Part shown: positions 52,901-60,926 of the stretch, in pieces
Numbering within the stretch: position 1 is the stretch's first letter
How the letters are laid out: each line of letters opens with the position of its first letter
NCBI GenBank assembly: GCA_050250665.1
Contig: JBFWOF010000031.1
Span: forward strand, 11,126-75,125
Reading direction: 5' to 3'
DNA: 64,000 nt
Source of the DNA: JADKFD01 sp050250665
GTDB lineage: Bacteria; Pseudomonadota; Gammaproteobacteria; Xanthomonadales; SZUA-5
Notes under the pieces: model-generated
Told to the model about the DNA's origin: nothing
Databases searched by the model: none
What the model saw: the letters and a program-made list of their open reading frames with translations, nothing else
Made by a program: the position numbers and the translations under genes

Positions 52901-52994
52901 CCAGCATCATCGCCAGGCCAAGCAGCACCCCGATCAATACCCGCGCCTGCAAGCCACGGCGGAACGGCACCTGCGTGCGTTCGAGTTCGCGCAT
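49944..52994 (-). CDS. Membrane GGDEF-EAL diguanylate cyclase/phosphodiesterase with Cache and PAS domains
   Basis: 1016 residues. A first helix (VLIGVLLGLAMMLAAVLLVF), a large periplasmic Cache-like domain to about 330, a second helix (SLAIIAVMAVAGWLV), HAMP, PAS (about 455-570), GGDEF with an intact LGGDEFA at about 657-661 but no RxxD inhibitory site just before it, and an EAL domain starting EALIRW with DDFGTGYSSL, IDKSFV and VAEGIE conserved. Both activities could work; the net effect on c-di-GMP cannot be predicted. It starts from the ATG at 52994; a quinone reductase follows. Confidence 0.9.
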   Translation of the reverse strand: MRELERTQVPFRRGLQARVLIGVLLGLAMMLAAVLLVFYGRGYDLLLAREKALASSATQRLAAEVGQQLALAEGLAATLANLGELLPRDPALWRRLLPHLLDLEDRADLIAGGGIWPEPGEFETGTERRSFFWGRDAAGKLRYFDDYNAPGGPGYHQEEWYVPARHQSEAHCYWSRSYQDPYTSEAMVTCAVPMRRGKRFIGVSTVDLRLSGLQGFLLERGQALNGYAFALDRNEVFITRPPEPAEMATAGHAPTVAVEGLIRQYPVFSELASYLRLGTQIKADPDLTALAREIAAASDNIDDAEALRIADQLRDDGSSGLAVRQTTLDQDAFLGEPVLVTSLRFPNAHWQLVVVQPARLVRDAVLSFMRQLAWTMSLAIIAVMAVAGWLVRRYLVMPIRRMVSQLAAAEQASSPGRIEVSSRDELGLLAHKFNAYAEQLQTSSDQLRASAAQFRAVTELAHDALIQIDDDGLIRSLNRSGELMFGWREEELLGAPLSRLMPWDPRVDGDNAGRVERRATSRAATRVQEFGAERRDGSSFPAEVSVSYWRGPSGGLYNIQVRDVTERKRSEEQIRMLATHDTLTGLPNRTLFNDRLEQAVEQSLRKGTLMAVLFLDLDHFKLANDSLGHAVGDAVLCAVAERLRKRLVPGASLARLGGDEFAMLLPQISDVSVAARMAHTLITALAEAFDISGHRVQVGVSVGITLCPNDDQNADQLLRKADLAMYHAKAEGRNTYRFYTERLHHELMERRALLDDLGNAIAGNQFVLHYQPVVSASTGALHGIEALIRWQHPQRGLLAPDLFIPLCESSGLIASLGQWVIERALADLAAWDATGLPGVRLALNLSLAQFHDPELVKVVSSALTRNALTADRIEFELTETVLMHDQDEAVALMLRLRSLGVSLTVDDFGTGYSSLAYLKRFPVQKLKIDKSFVIGVADDPDSAIICRSVIGLGHNLGMELVAEGIERKADLAFIQRHGCDWAQGFYYSAALPMHELRQWLASRSTESEVLSTTTGG

Positions 52995-53143
52995 CCAGAT
53001 TCGTCTTCAATGGTGTTGCCCCCTGGGGCTGAACGCTCGCACGAGCGTCGCTGCTTTGCAACGGCGTTCACGTGCAGGCGGACCAGAATCCGGAGCGCCG
53101 GTCGACGCCAGGAGGCGCCGGGCCGGTTTGACTTGCGGTCCGC

Positions 53144-54067
53144 TCAGCGCTCGCGGCGCATCAGTGTGGATTTCCCGAACAGGCTCTCGATCAGGTCGAC
53201 CGCCAGCGCCGCCGTGCGGTTGTGATCATCGAAGGCCGGATTCAGTTCGACCACATCCAGTGATCCCAACAGACCGGTATCGGCAATCATCTCCATGACC
53301 AGCTGGGCTTCGCGGTAATTCGGTCCGCCCGGCACCGTAGTGCCTACGCCAGGCGCGATCTCCGGATCCAGGAAATCGACATCGAAGCTGACGTGCAGAT
53401 GGGTGTGATGGTCAAGGTCTGCCAGCGCCTCCTGCATGACCTTGCGCAGACCGTGTTCGTCGATGTAGCGCATGTCGAAGATCGACATCTGCTGTTCGTG
53501 CACCAGACGGCGCTCGCCGGCATCGACACTGCGGATGCCGATCTGATGGATCTGGTCGCGGTTCAGGGCTGGCGAGAATCCGGCCAGCTCCACCAGCGCC
53601 TTGGGACCAATGCCGAACAGGCAGGCCACGGGCATGCCGTGGATATTGCCCGAAGGTGTGATCTCGGAGGTGTTGAAGTCGGCATGGGCATCCAGCCACA
53701 GCACCCGCAGCTTCTTGCCGACGCGTCGGCAGTGCGCCGACACCGCGCCGATGGAGCCAATGGCCAGACAATGATCGCCGCCCAGCATGATCGGCAAGCG
53801 CCCCTCATCCAGCGCCGCGCTGACGGCCTCGAACACGCGCTGGTTCCAGATCGTGACCTCTGCCAGATGCCGGTAGCCTTCATCGGGTGGCTGCATCGGG
53901 TTGATCGGCCCGACCAGATTGCCGCGGTCGTCGACATCGAAGCCGCGCGCCATCAGCGCTTCGCGCAAACCGGCGACGCGCAGTGCTTCCGGGCCCATCG
54001 AGGCGCCACGGTCGGCGGCGCCGACGTCGGTAGGGGCACCAATCAGCGTGATCGGATGAGGGGTCAT
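53144..54067 (-). CDS. rocF: Arginase
   Basis: 307 residues. Manganese-ligand motifs: LGGDHCLAIG, DAHADFNT and SFDVDFLDP, with NIHGMP near the active site. It hydrolyses arginine to ornithine and urea. Agmatinase is an alternative within the ureohydrolase family, but the IGAPTDVGAADRGASMGPEALR N-terminus and length suit arginase. Divergent from ruvB with 184 bp between. Confidence 0.9.
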   Translation of the reverse strand: MTPHPITLIGAPTDVGAADRGASMGPEALRVAGLREALMARGFDVDDRGNLVGPINPMQPPDEGYRHLAEVTIWNQRVFEAVSAALDEGRLPIMLGGDHCLAIGSIGAVSAHCRRVGKKLRVLWLDAHADFNTSEITPSGNIHGMPVACLFGIGPKALVELAGFSPALNRDQIHQIGIRSVDAGERRLVHEQQMSIFDMRYIDEHGLRKVMQEALADLDHHTHLHVSFDVDFLDPEIAPGVGTTVPGGPNYREAQLVMEMIADTGLLGSLDVVELNPAFDDHNRTAALAVDLIESLFGKSTLMRRER

Positions 54068-54173
54068 GAGTATTCACTCGATATGCAGAATAGGCGCGCA
54101 GCCTAAACGCAGGTAGAACCGCGCGGCAAGCGCTCCTTTGCTTGTGGGCTCCGCTCGTTCAGAATCCGCCCGG

Positions 54174-54224
54174 TTCTTCGCGTCCTTTCAGCTTTTCCGT
54201 CGCGTTCTTCGCGTCCCGTTCTTC
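54174..54224. repeat. Degenerate GACGCGAAG nonamer element, copy 3 (inverted)
   Basis: Reverse complement reads GGGACGCGAAGAACGCGACG and then AAAGGACGCGAAGAA, the same architecture as 31622-31672 and 37326-37376. It lies 28 bp before the ruvB start. Confidence 0.75.
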
Positions 54225-54251
54225 CTCGCCACCGAGCCGTATGCATCACGG

Positions 54252-55301
54252 ATGACCATGAGTTCGAACGACCCGCGCATTGTCTCTCCGGTTGCCAGCC
54301 GCGAGGAAGACCTCATCGAGGCCAGCATCCGCCCGCGCAAGCTGTCGGAATATCTGGGCCAGAAGGCCGTGCGCGCGCAGATGGAAATCTACATCGAAGC
54401 CACGCGCCGGCGCAGCGAGGCGCTGGATCATGTGCTGATCTTCGGTCCGCCGGGTCTGGGCAAGACCACGCTGGCGAATGTCATCGCCAACGAACTCGGC
54501 GTCAATTTGCGCCAGACCTCAGGTCCGGTGCTGGAGCGGGCCGGTGATCTGGCGGCGCTGCTGACCAATCTGCAGCCGCGCGATGTGCTCTTCGTCGACG
54601 AGATTCATCGGCTCTCGCCGGTGGTCGAGGAAGTGCTGTATCCGGCGATGGAAGACTTCCAGATCGACATCATGATCGGCGACGGGCCGGCGGCACGCTC
54701 GATCAAACTGGATCTGCCGCCGTTCACGCTGATCGGTGCCACCACCCGCGCCGGACTGCTGACCGCGCCCCTGCGCGATCGCTTCGGCATCGTCCAGCGC
54801 CTCGAGTTCTACACGGTCGAGGAGTTGACCCGCATCGTCACCCGCTCGGCCGGCATCCTCGGCATCCAGTGCGATGCCGATGGGGCGCTGGAAATCGCCC
54901 GGCGCTCGCGCGGTACGCCGCGCATTGCCAATCGGCTGCTGCGGCGCGCCCGCGACTTCGCCGAGATCAAGGGCGAGGGCGTGATCACCCTGAAAGCCGC
55001 CTCCGGCGCCATGGAAATGCTGGATGTCGACCATGAGGGCTTCGACGCGCTCGACCGGCGCCTGCTGGGTCTGATGATCGAGCACTTCGAGGGCGGCCCG
55101 GTCGGCGTGGACAGCATGGCGGCAGCGCTCAGCGAGGAGCGCGGCACCATCGAGGACGTGGTCGAGCCCTATCTGATCCAGCAGGGATTCCTGATGCGCA
55201 CGGCGCGCGGTCGCGTGGTCACGCGCAAGGCCTATCTGCATCTGGGCCTGAAACCGCCGCGACGGCCCGAACCCACCCCCGATCTGTTCGAGGATTCCTG
55301 A
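54252..55301 (+). CDS. ruvB: Holliday junction branch-migration ATPase RuvB
   Basis: 349 residues from the ATG at 54252 (a second ATG is at 54258); upstream open frame is ignored. Walker A GPPGLGKTT, Walker B DEIHR, sensor and RuvB motifs ATTRAGLL and LDRRLLG, and IEDVVEPYL in the winged-helix end. The hexameric motor acts with RuvA and RuvC, whose genes are not adjacent here (upstream is arginase). ruvB-ybgC-tolQ order matches many gammaproteobacteria. Stop abuts the ybgC start. Confidence 0.96.
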   Translation: MTMSSNDPRIVSPVASREEDLIEASIRPRKLSEYLGQKAVRAQMEIYIEATRRRSEALDHVLIFGPPGLGKTTLANVIANELGVNLRQTSGPVLERAGDLAALLTNLQPRDVLFVDEIHRLSPVVEEVLYPAMEDFQIDIMIGDGPAARSIKLDLPPFTLIGATTRAGLLTAPLRDRFGIVQRLEFYTVEELTRIVTRSAGILGIQCDADGALEIARRSRGTPRIANRLLRRARDFAEIKGEGVITLKAASGAMEMLDVDHEGFDALDRRLLGLMIEHFEGGPVGVDSMAAALSEERGTIEDVVEPYLIQQGFLMRTARGRVVTRKAYLHLGLKPPRRPEPTPDLFEDS

Positions 55302-55718
55302 GTGAGCAAGAGCGCTGCTGAATTCAGCTGGCCGGCCCGCGTGTACTGGGAAGACACCGATGGCGGCGGCGTGGTCTATCACGCCAATTATCTGAAGTTC
55401 CTGGAGCGCGCCCGCACCGAGTGGCTGCGCGCCAGGGGTTTCGAGCAACGTGCGCTGATGCTGGGAACACGAATGGTGTTTGCAGTCTACTCAATGCAGA
55501 TACAGTTCCTGAAACCGGCTCGACTGGATGACGCCCTGCGCATCAGCGCGACGATGGGCGTCTGCCGACGCGCCAGCTTCACGATGACCCAGGTCATCAC
55601 CCACGAACGCGATGGCACCGAGTTGTGCCGCGCCGAAGTCGAAATAGCCTGTCTCGATGCCGAGACCTTCAGACCCATACCCATACCGGCCCAGGTATTG
55701 ACGGAGATTCAGCGGTGA
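55302..55718 (+). CDS. ybgC: Acyl-CoA thioesterase YbgC of the Tol-Pal cluster
   Basis: 138 residues starting GTG. 4-hydroxybenzoyl-CoA thioesterase/hotdog fold with VYWEDTDGGGVVYHANYLKF (catalytic Asp and the YHANYL signature), ERARTEWL and a hotdog core. Tol-associated YbgC hydrolyses short acyl-CoAs, physiological role unclear. GTG follows directly on the ruvB stop, and its stop overlaps tolQ. Confidence 0.92.
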   Translation: MSKSAAEFSWPARVYWEDTDGGGVVYHANYLKFLERARTEWLRARGFEQRALMLGTRMVFAVYSMQIQFLKPARLDDALRISATMGVCRRASFTMTQVITHERDGTELCRAEVEIACLDAETFRPIPIPAQVLTEIQR

Positions 55719-56401
55719 ACAGTGGTGAGTTGAACTTGTTGGAACTGATTGTCGGTGCGAGCTTGCCGGTGCAGGTCGTCATGCTGCTGCTGATTGCGGC
55801 CTCGATCTGGTCCTGGTGGATGATCTTCCGCAAGCGTGCGGTGATCAGCATGGCCACACGCACGGCCGATGAATTCGAGGAGCGCTTCTGGTCCGGCGCC
55901 GATCTGGCCCAGCTTTATCGCGAAGTCAGCAATCGCGGCAAGCCGGCGGTGGGTCTGGAGGGCGTGTTCGAGGCCGGATTTCGCGAATTTGCGCGCCTGC
56001 GCCAACGCCGTCAGATCGACAGCCGCACGCTGATCGAGGGCAGCCAGCGGGCCATGCGCGTGGCGCTCTCGCGCGAAGTCGACCGGCTGGAACAACATCT
56101 CAACAATCTGGCCACGGTCGGTTCGATCAGCCCCTATGTGGGTCTGTTCGGTACGGTCTGGGGAATCATGGTCGCCTTCCACGGCCTCGCCGCCGTCAAG
56201 GAAGCCACCATCGCCATGGTCGCGCCCGGCATTTCCGAGGCCCTGATCGCCACCGCCATGGGTTTGTTCGCCGCCATTCCGGCGGTGATTTTCTACAACC
56301 GCTTCTCCAATGCCGTCGAACGCATCGAAGTCCGTTATGACACTTTTCAGGAGGAATTCAGCAGCATCCTCCAGCGTCAGGCGCATGCTGAAGACAACTG
56401 A
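55715..56401 (+). CDS. tolQ: Tol-Pal inner-membrane proton-channel protein TolQ
   Basis: 228 residues from GTG at 55715, sharing GTGA with the ybgC stop and preceded by a GGAG. Three helices (VVMLLLIAASIWSWWMIF; two after GLFGTVWGIMVAFHGLAAV) and the conserved NNLATVGSISPYVGLFGTV of the MotA/ExbB family. With TolR it converts proton motive force to TolA movement during cell-envelope constriction. A long inverted repeat separates it from tolR. Confidence 0.95.
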   Translation: MNSGELNLLELIVGASLPVQVVMLLLIAASIWSWWMIFRKRAVISMATRTADEFEERFWSGADLAQLYREVSNRGKPAVGLEGVFEAGFREFARLRQRRQIDSRTLIEGSQRAMRVALSREVDRLEQHLNNLATVGSISPYVGLFGTVWGIMVAFHGLAAVKEATIAMVAPGISEALIATAMGLFAAIPAVIFYNRFSNAVERIEVRYDTFQEEFSSILQRQAHAEDN

Positions 56402-56423
56402 GCGGCTGCGCCGCTCAGTAGCG

Positions 56424-56505
56424 GTGAAACGTGAAACGGAAAACGTCAATTGAAATCCGCCAACCCCATGGCTCGCCCATTGACGTTTTACCTTTCACGT
56501 TTCAC
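56424..56505. repeat. 27-bp inverted repeat with heptamer-like units, tolQ-tolR spacer
   Basis: Arms 56424-56450 and 56479-56505 match in 25 of 27 positions around a 28-bp loop. Arm 1 starts with GTGAAAC, GTGAAAC, GGAAAAC in a row, a 7-bp period. It occupies most of the 154-bp gap inside the tol operon. Confidence 0.9.
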
Positions 56506-56555
56506 TGGCCTGGCCAAAGAGAATCACTGAACACCTAAAGGCAGCCCCAGCCACC

Positions 56556-56981
56556 ATGCGCCGTAAACGCCGTAAGCCTGTATCCGACATCAACGTGGTG
56601 CCCTACATCGACGTGATGTTGGTGCTGCTGATCATTTTCATGGTCACGGCGCCGCTGATGAACCTGGGCGTGGAGCTGGATCTGCCGCAGGCCAATGCCA
56701 ATCCGCTGGATACGCCGGAGGATCCGGTGATTGTCAGTGTCGACAGTGCCGGCGACCTGTTCCTCACCATCAAGGGTGAGCGCGAGGCCATCGATATCGA
56801 GGGGCTGACCACCAAGATCGGTGCCTTTGTGCGCAACAACCCCAAGGTACCGGTGCTGGTCGGTGGCGATCGCAACGTCAGCTACGGGCGGGTCTATGAG
56901 GCCATGGTGGCGCTGCAGGCGGCCGGTGCGCCGCGCGTGGGCCTGATGGCGGATCCCTTGCCTGCGGAGCCGCGCAAGTGA
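56556..56981 (+). CDS. tolR: Tol-Pal inner-membrane protein TolR
   Basis: 141 residues. Single N-terminal helix with the proton-site Asp in INVVPYIDVMLVLLIIFM, and a periplasmic ExbD/TolR domain with NNPKVPVLVGGDRNVSYG. It couples to TolQ. ATG at 56556; no obvious ribosome binding site beyond a weak AAAGG. Confidence 0.95.
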   Translation: MRRKRRKPVSDINVVPYIDVMLVLLIIFMVTAPLMNLGVELDLPQANANPLDTPEDPVIVSVDSAGDLFLTIKGEREAIDIEGLTTKIGAFVRNNPKVPVLVGGDRNVSYGRVYEAMVALQAAGAPRVGLMADPLPAEPRK

Positions 56982-57023
56982 TGCTTCGCGCTCAATTTGG
57001 CAGGGCCTGGGTTGTGGCAATGG

Positions 57024-57180
57024 GTTCTCGGTTGTCGGTTGTCGGTTGTCGGAAACTGCCACAGCAATCGCAGGCCCGCGGACTTTTCGAAATTCGTGCG
57101 CTCCAAGGCAGTCGCGATGCGGCAACAGTTGAGGCCGGCTTCGGCTGGCAACCAACAACCGACAACCAACAACCGACAAC
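57024..57180. repeat. Inverted heptanucleotide arrays in the tolR-tolA spacer
   Basis: Left arm 57024-57051: GTTCTCG then three GTTGTCG. Right arm 57153-57180: CAACAAC, CGACAAC, CAACAAC, CGACAAC. The arms are mutually inverted and can pair across a 101-bp loop. They occupy the 214-bp gap between tolR and tolA. Confidence 0.92.
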
Positions 57181-57195
57181 CCAACGCCGTTGACC

Positions 57196-58050
57196 ATGGA
57201 ATCGGCCGCCGACCGCACCCGGGCACTGGTCTACGCGATAGGCGTACACCTGCTTGCGGCACTCATCATGTTTGCCGGACTGTTCGCGAGTGCGCCGCAG
57301 AAGCCGGTCATTTCCGGTGGCGCGCTGGAAGCGGTGCTGGTCGACATGAATCTGGGACGTCCGCAGCCGAAACCGGCCACCAAGCCCACGCCCAAGCCCG
57401 AGCCGCCCAAGCCAGCACCCAAACCGGCGCCCGCACCACCGCCGCCGCCCGCGGCCAAGCCCGATGACGTCACCGATCAACGCCCGACCTTGCCGACGGT
57501 GCCCGATCAGAACGCCATGAACCTGGAGCGCCAGAAAGAGCAGTTGCGCAAGCAGCAGGAAGAGCAGCGCCGTCAGCAGGAGATCGAAAAGCAGCGCATG
57601 CAGCAGCTTGAGGACATCCGCAAGCAGCGAGCCGAAGCGGCGCGACTGACTCAGGAGCGCGAAAAGCAGCTGGCGCAGGCTCGTGAAGCCCAGCGTGCCC
57701 AGGAAATACTGACGCAGCCAGCCACGCGCGAGCCCGAGGGGCAGCAGCGACCCGGTCAGGACGCGGCCAATGACCTGCTCAGCCAATATGCCGGACTGAT
57801 ACAGGAGGTCGTGACCCAGAACTGGCGCCGTCCGGCCAACACGCCACCGGGCATCCGCTGCGTGCTGAAAGTGCGTCAGATCCCCGGCGGCGAGGTCATC
57901 GGCGTCAGCATTGGCTCGCCCTGTAACGCGAATCCGCTGATCCAGCAATCCATCATTCAGGCCGTAGAACGGGCCAGTCCGCTGCCGTACATGGGCTTTG
58001 AGGCAGTCTTCCAGCCCGCACTGAACTTCAACTTCCGCTATGACGGGTGA
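57196..58050 (+). CDS. tolA: Tol-Pal periplasm-spanning protein TolA
   Basis: 284 residues from the ATG at 57196. N-terminal helix (LVYAIGVHLLAALIMFAGLF), a Pro/Lys stretch with PKPATKPTPKPEPPK, a long Gln/Glu/Arg coiled-coil helix (QLRKQQEEQRRQQEIEKQRM...), and a C-terminal TonB-like domain with NWRRPANTPPG and CVLKVRQIPGGEVIG. The layout is that of TolA. A TTG at 57190 is a less likely start. Confidence 0.95.
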   Translation: MESAADRTRALVYAIGVHLLAALIMFAGLFASAPQKPVISGGALEAVLVDMNLGRPQPKPATKPTPKPEPPKPAPKPAPAPPPPPAAKPDDVTDQRPTLPTVPDQNAMNLERQKEQLRKQQEEQRRQQEIEKQRMQQLEDIRKQRAEAARLTQEREKQLAQAREAQRAQEILTQPATREPEGQQRPGQDAANDLLSQYAGLIQEVVTQNWRRPANTPPGIRCVLKVRQIPGGEVIGVSIGSPCNANPLIQQSIIQAVERASPLPYMGFEAVFQPALNFNFRYDG

Positions 58051-58054
58051 ACCG

Positions 58055-59374
58055 ATGCAAAGACTTATCAGCACCGCCGTACTGGTTCTGGCTCTGCTCG
58101 GCCTGGCGCGCGTCGCCAGTGCCCAGGGTCTGGAAATCGATATCGTCAACGGCCGCGACGCGGCCATCCCGATCGCCATCGTGCCCTTTGCCTGGGAAGC
58201 GGCAGCCATGCCCGACCCCACCGCCGTCGATCAGGTGGTGCGCGCCGATCTCAACCGCTCGGGACAGTTCCGGGCCCTGGCCAAGGAAGACGTGATCGAG
58301 CTGCCCTCCCGCGGCGCCGACATCCGCTTCCCCACCTGGCAGCTGCTCAAGCAGGATTACATCGTGGTGGGGCGGATCCTGACGGCAGACGTCGGGTACC
58401 GAGTCGAGTTCGAACTGCACGAGGTCCGCAGCGGCAAACCGCTGCTGGCACTGGCGCTGCCGGTGCGTCCCGGTGATTTTCGGGCGGTGTCGCACCAGAT
58501 TGCCGATCTGGTCTACGAGAAGATCATCGGCGTGCGCGGCGCCTTCTTCACCCGCATTGCCTACATCACGGCCAAGCGCAAGGGTGAGGGCAAGTACGAG
58601 TACGCCATCTGGGTCGCCGATTCGGATGGCTACAACGAGCAGCGCATCGTCTGGAACGACGAGCCCTTCCTGTCGCCGGCCTGGTCGCCGGATGGCAAGT
58701 CGCTGGCCTACGTCAGTTTCGAGCGCCAGGGCGGTCACACCATCTACCTGCATGAACTGGCCACCGGCTCGCGCCGGGTGATCACCTCGTTCAAGGGCAT
58801 CAATGGCGCACCCACCTTCTCGCCCGACGGCAGCACCCTGGCGCTGACCCTGTCGCGCAGTGGCAATCCCGAGATCTACACGCTGAATCTGCTGAACAAC
58901 AATCTGACGCAGCTGACTCGCCATTTCGCCATCGACACCGAGGCAGCATGGATGCCCGGTGGCAATAGTCTGATCTTCACCTCCGACCGCTCCGGCAAGC
59001 CGCAGATCTACAGCATGCCGGTTTCCGGTGGCACGCCCGAGCGCCTGACGTCGGTCGGTGATTACAACGCCCGCGCCTCCGTCTCCTACGACGGCCGCCT
59101 GATGGCAATGGTGCAGGGAAATAGGAACGTGTATCGTATTGCGGTCGTGGACCGCGAGCGTGGGGGCACGAACGCGGTTCGGCTGATTTCACCGGGTCCG
59201 TTGGATGAATCCCCAAGCTTCGCCCCGAACGCAAGCATGGTGCTGTACGCTGCCCGCGAAGGGAATCGCGGGGTCCTTTATTCGGCACCGATCGACGGAT
59301 CGATCCGAGCACGCTTGGCTATCCCTGACGGCGACGTCCGGGAACCGGCGTGGGGACCCTTCAGGCAACGTTGA
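58055..59374 (+). CDS. tolB: Periplasmic beta-propeller protein TolB
   Basis: 439 residues from the ATG at 58055 with a signal peptide (LISTAVLVLALLGLARVASA). N-terminal alpha/beta domain with IPIAIVPFAWE, then a six-bladed WD40-like propeller of WSPDGKSLAYVSF and FSPDGSTLALTLS repeats. It binds Pal and links the outer membrane to the Tol system. An ATG at 58040 overlaps tolA and is less likely. A GGGTGA precedes 58055. Confidence 0.95.
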   Translation: MQRLISTAVLVLALLGLARVASAQGLEIDIVNGRDAAIPIAIVPFAWEAAAMPDPTAVDQVVRADLNRSGQFRALAKEDVIELPSRGADIRFPTWQLLKQDYIVVGRILTADVGYRVEFELHEVRSGKPLLALALPVRPGDFRAVSHQIADLVYEKIIGVRGAFFTRIAYITAKRKGEGKYEYAIWVADSDGYNEQRIVWNDEPFLSPAWSPDGKSLAYVSFERQGGHTIYLHELATGSRRVITSFKGINGAPTFSPDGSTLALTLSRSGNPEIYTLNLLNNNLTQLTRHFAIDTEAAWMPGGNSLIFTSDRSGKPQIYSMPVSGGTPERLTSVGDYNARASVSYDGRLMAMVQGNRNVYRIAVVDRERGGTNAVRLISPGPLDESPSFAPNASMVLYAAREGNRGVLYSAPIDGSIRARLAIPDGDVREPAWGPFRQR

Positions 59375-59430
59375 GTCAAGTGAAAATAAGATGTGAACAG
59401 GTTCGCTGTCATTCGTACGAAGGATAAAAA

Positions 59431-59946
59431 ATGAATACCCCGATTCGCGTTTTGGTGATTGCGCTGGCTCTGGCTGGCGTTGCTTGCAAAAAGGAAGTGG
59501 TCAAGCCGGAAGCTCCGCCGCAGACTCCGCCGCCGACTCAGCCCACCACCACCCCGGTGCAGGAAGAGAGCTGGACCAACCCGGCCCTGCTCGATTCCAA
59601 GCCCTGCCTGGTCTCGCGCGTTGCCTACTTCGATCTGGATCAGACCACGATCAAGTCCGAGGCCATGGAAATGCTGCGCTGCCACGGCAAGTGGTTGGCC
59701 AGCAACCCGGGTGCCCGCATCTCGCTGGAAGGTCATGCTGACGAGCGCGGTTCGCGCGAGTACAACCTGGGCCTGGGCGAGCGCCGCGGCAACGCAGTGC
59801 GTGACATGCTGCTGGCCAACGGTGGTCGCAGCGAGCAGGTCGCCGTGGTCAGCTATGGCGAAGAGCGTCCGATCTGCACCGACAGCGATGAGAGCTGCTG
59901 GTCCAAGAATCGTCGCGCCGAGATCGTCTACACCGCGAAGCAGTAA
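59431..59946 (+). CDS. pal: Peptidoglycan-associated lipoprotein Pal
   Basis: 171 residues. Lipobox LAGVAC with Cys19, a Pro-rich linker, and an OmpA-like peptidoglycan-binding domain: YFDLDQTTIKSEAM, LEGHADERGSREYNLGLGER, SYGEERPICT. It anchors the outer membrane to the cell wall and binds TolB. Preceded by an A-rich AAGGATAAAAA ribosome binding site and an A+T-rich 56-bp spacer that might hold its own promoter. Confidence 0.97.
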   Translation: MNTPIRVLVIALALAGVACKKEVVKPEAPPQTPPPTQPTTTPVQEESWTNPALLDSKPCLVSRVAYFDLDQTTIKSEAMEMLRCHGKWLASNPGARISLEGHADERGSREYNLGLGERRGNAVRDMLLANGGRSEQVAVVSYGEERPICTDSDESCWSKNRRAEIVYTAKQ

Positions 59947-59955
59947 GCGGTAGTG

Positions 59956-60846
59956 ATGATGATCGACGTTCGTAAAATGACGCTTCGATCCCTGACGGCG
60001 GCCCTCGTGGCCGCCGTCTGTGTTTGCGGATCGGCACAGGCGCAGAGCCGTCTCAGTCTGGCGGAGCGGGTCAGTCAGCTGGAGCGCCAGGTTCAGGGCA
60101 GCGCGGACTCAGGCAACATGTCCGAACTGATCCTGCGCAATCAGGAATTGCAGAACGAAGTCCAGAACCTGCGCGGTCTGGTCGAGAGTCAGGCCTTCGA
60201 GATCGAAGGGCTGAAGAAGCGCCAGCGTGATCAGTACGTGGATCTGGATTCGCGACTGCAACGTCTGGAAGGCGGCATGACGGTGCCAGCGCGCCCGGCA
60301 GCCAACGAGCCGGTGGACAGTGTGGCCCCGGAACAGTTGAATGCGGATGAGCCGACCACCCGGTTTGGCGAACCGACGCCGATGAATCCGCCGCTGCCGG
60401 CAGGCGCCGAGACCGTAGGCGGTGGGCTGGCCGGAGGCGACGGCCAGACAATCGGAGGTCCGGACGAGAAGCAGGCTTACGAGACTGCCTTCGAGGCACT
60501 CAAGCAGGGTCGTTATTCCGAGTCCTCGCAGCTGTTTTCGATGTTCCTGCAGCAGTATCCCGACGGCGAGTACGCCGCCAACGCCAGCTACTGGCTGGGC
60601 GAGTCCTACTACGTCACCCAGAATTATGAGATTGCCCTGGAAACCTTCCAGGGATTGCTGGCGCGCTTCCCGGACAGCCGCAAGGCACCGGATGCCTTGC
60701 TCAAGGTCGGTTATTGCCAATACGAGTTGGGCGATTCGCGCAGTGCCGCGCGCACCCTGAACGATGTGGTGTCGCGCTATCCGGATACGCCAGTGGCGCG
60801 TTTGGCCCAGGGCCGGTTGCGGGCCTTGCGCCTCGACGGACGCTAG
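59956..60846 (+). CDS. cpoB: Tol-Pal-associated TPR protein CpoB (YbgF)
   Basis: 296 residues from the ATG at 59956 (others at 59959 and 59977 before MTLRSLTAALVAAVCVCGSA). Signal peptide, a coiled coil (LAERVSQLERQVQG... LRNQELQNEVQNL) that trimerises in relatives, a Pro/Gly-rich linker, and TPR repeats (EKQAYETAFEALKQGRYSES, ANASYWLGESYYVTQNYEIA). CpoB links peptidoglycan synthesis with Tol-dependent constriction. Confidence 0.92.
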   Translation: MMIDVRKMTLRSLTAALVAAVCVCGSAQAQSRLSLAERVSQLERQVQGSADSGNMSELILRNQELQNEVQNLRGLVESQAFEIEGLKKRQRDQYVDLDSRLQRLEGGMTVPARPAANEPVDSVAPEQLNADEPTTRFGEPTPMNPPLPAGAETVGGGLAGGDGQTIGGPDEKQAYETAFEALKQGRYSESSQLFSMFLQQYPDGEYAANASYWLGESYYVTQNYEIALETFQGLLARFPDSRKAPDALLKVGYCQYELGDSRSAARTLNDVVSRYPDTPVARLAQGRLRALRLDGR

Positions 60847-60926
60847 CAACTGGGCTCGCTGCGTCCAGGCGCAGCGAGCTGCAGGTGGAGCGCTTGCGCA
60901 TTTCTTCGCAATCGACAGAGCCGGGA

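Noticed and set aside
50343..53225. 960-residue open frame on the plus strand
   Set aside because: It is antisense to the well-supported GGDEF-EAL gene and is an effect of high-GC codon use.
59375..59430. Separate sigma70 promoter for pal
   Set aside because: The spacer is A+T-rich, but no -35/-10 pair has acceptable spacing, so it is only mentioned in the pal entry.
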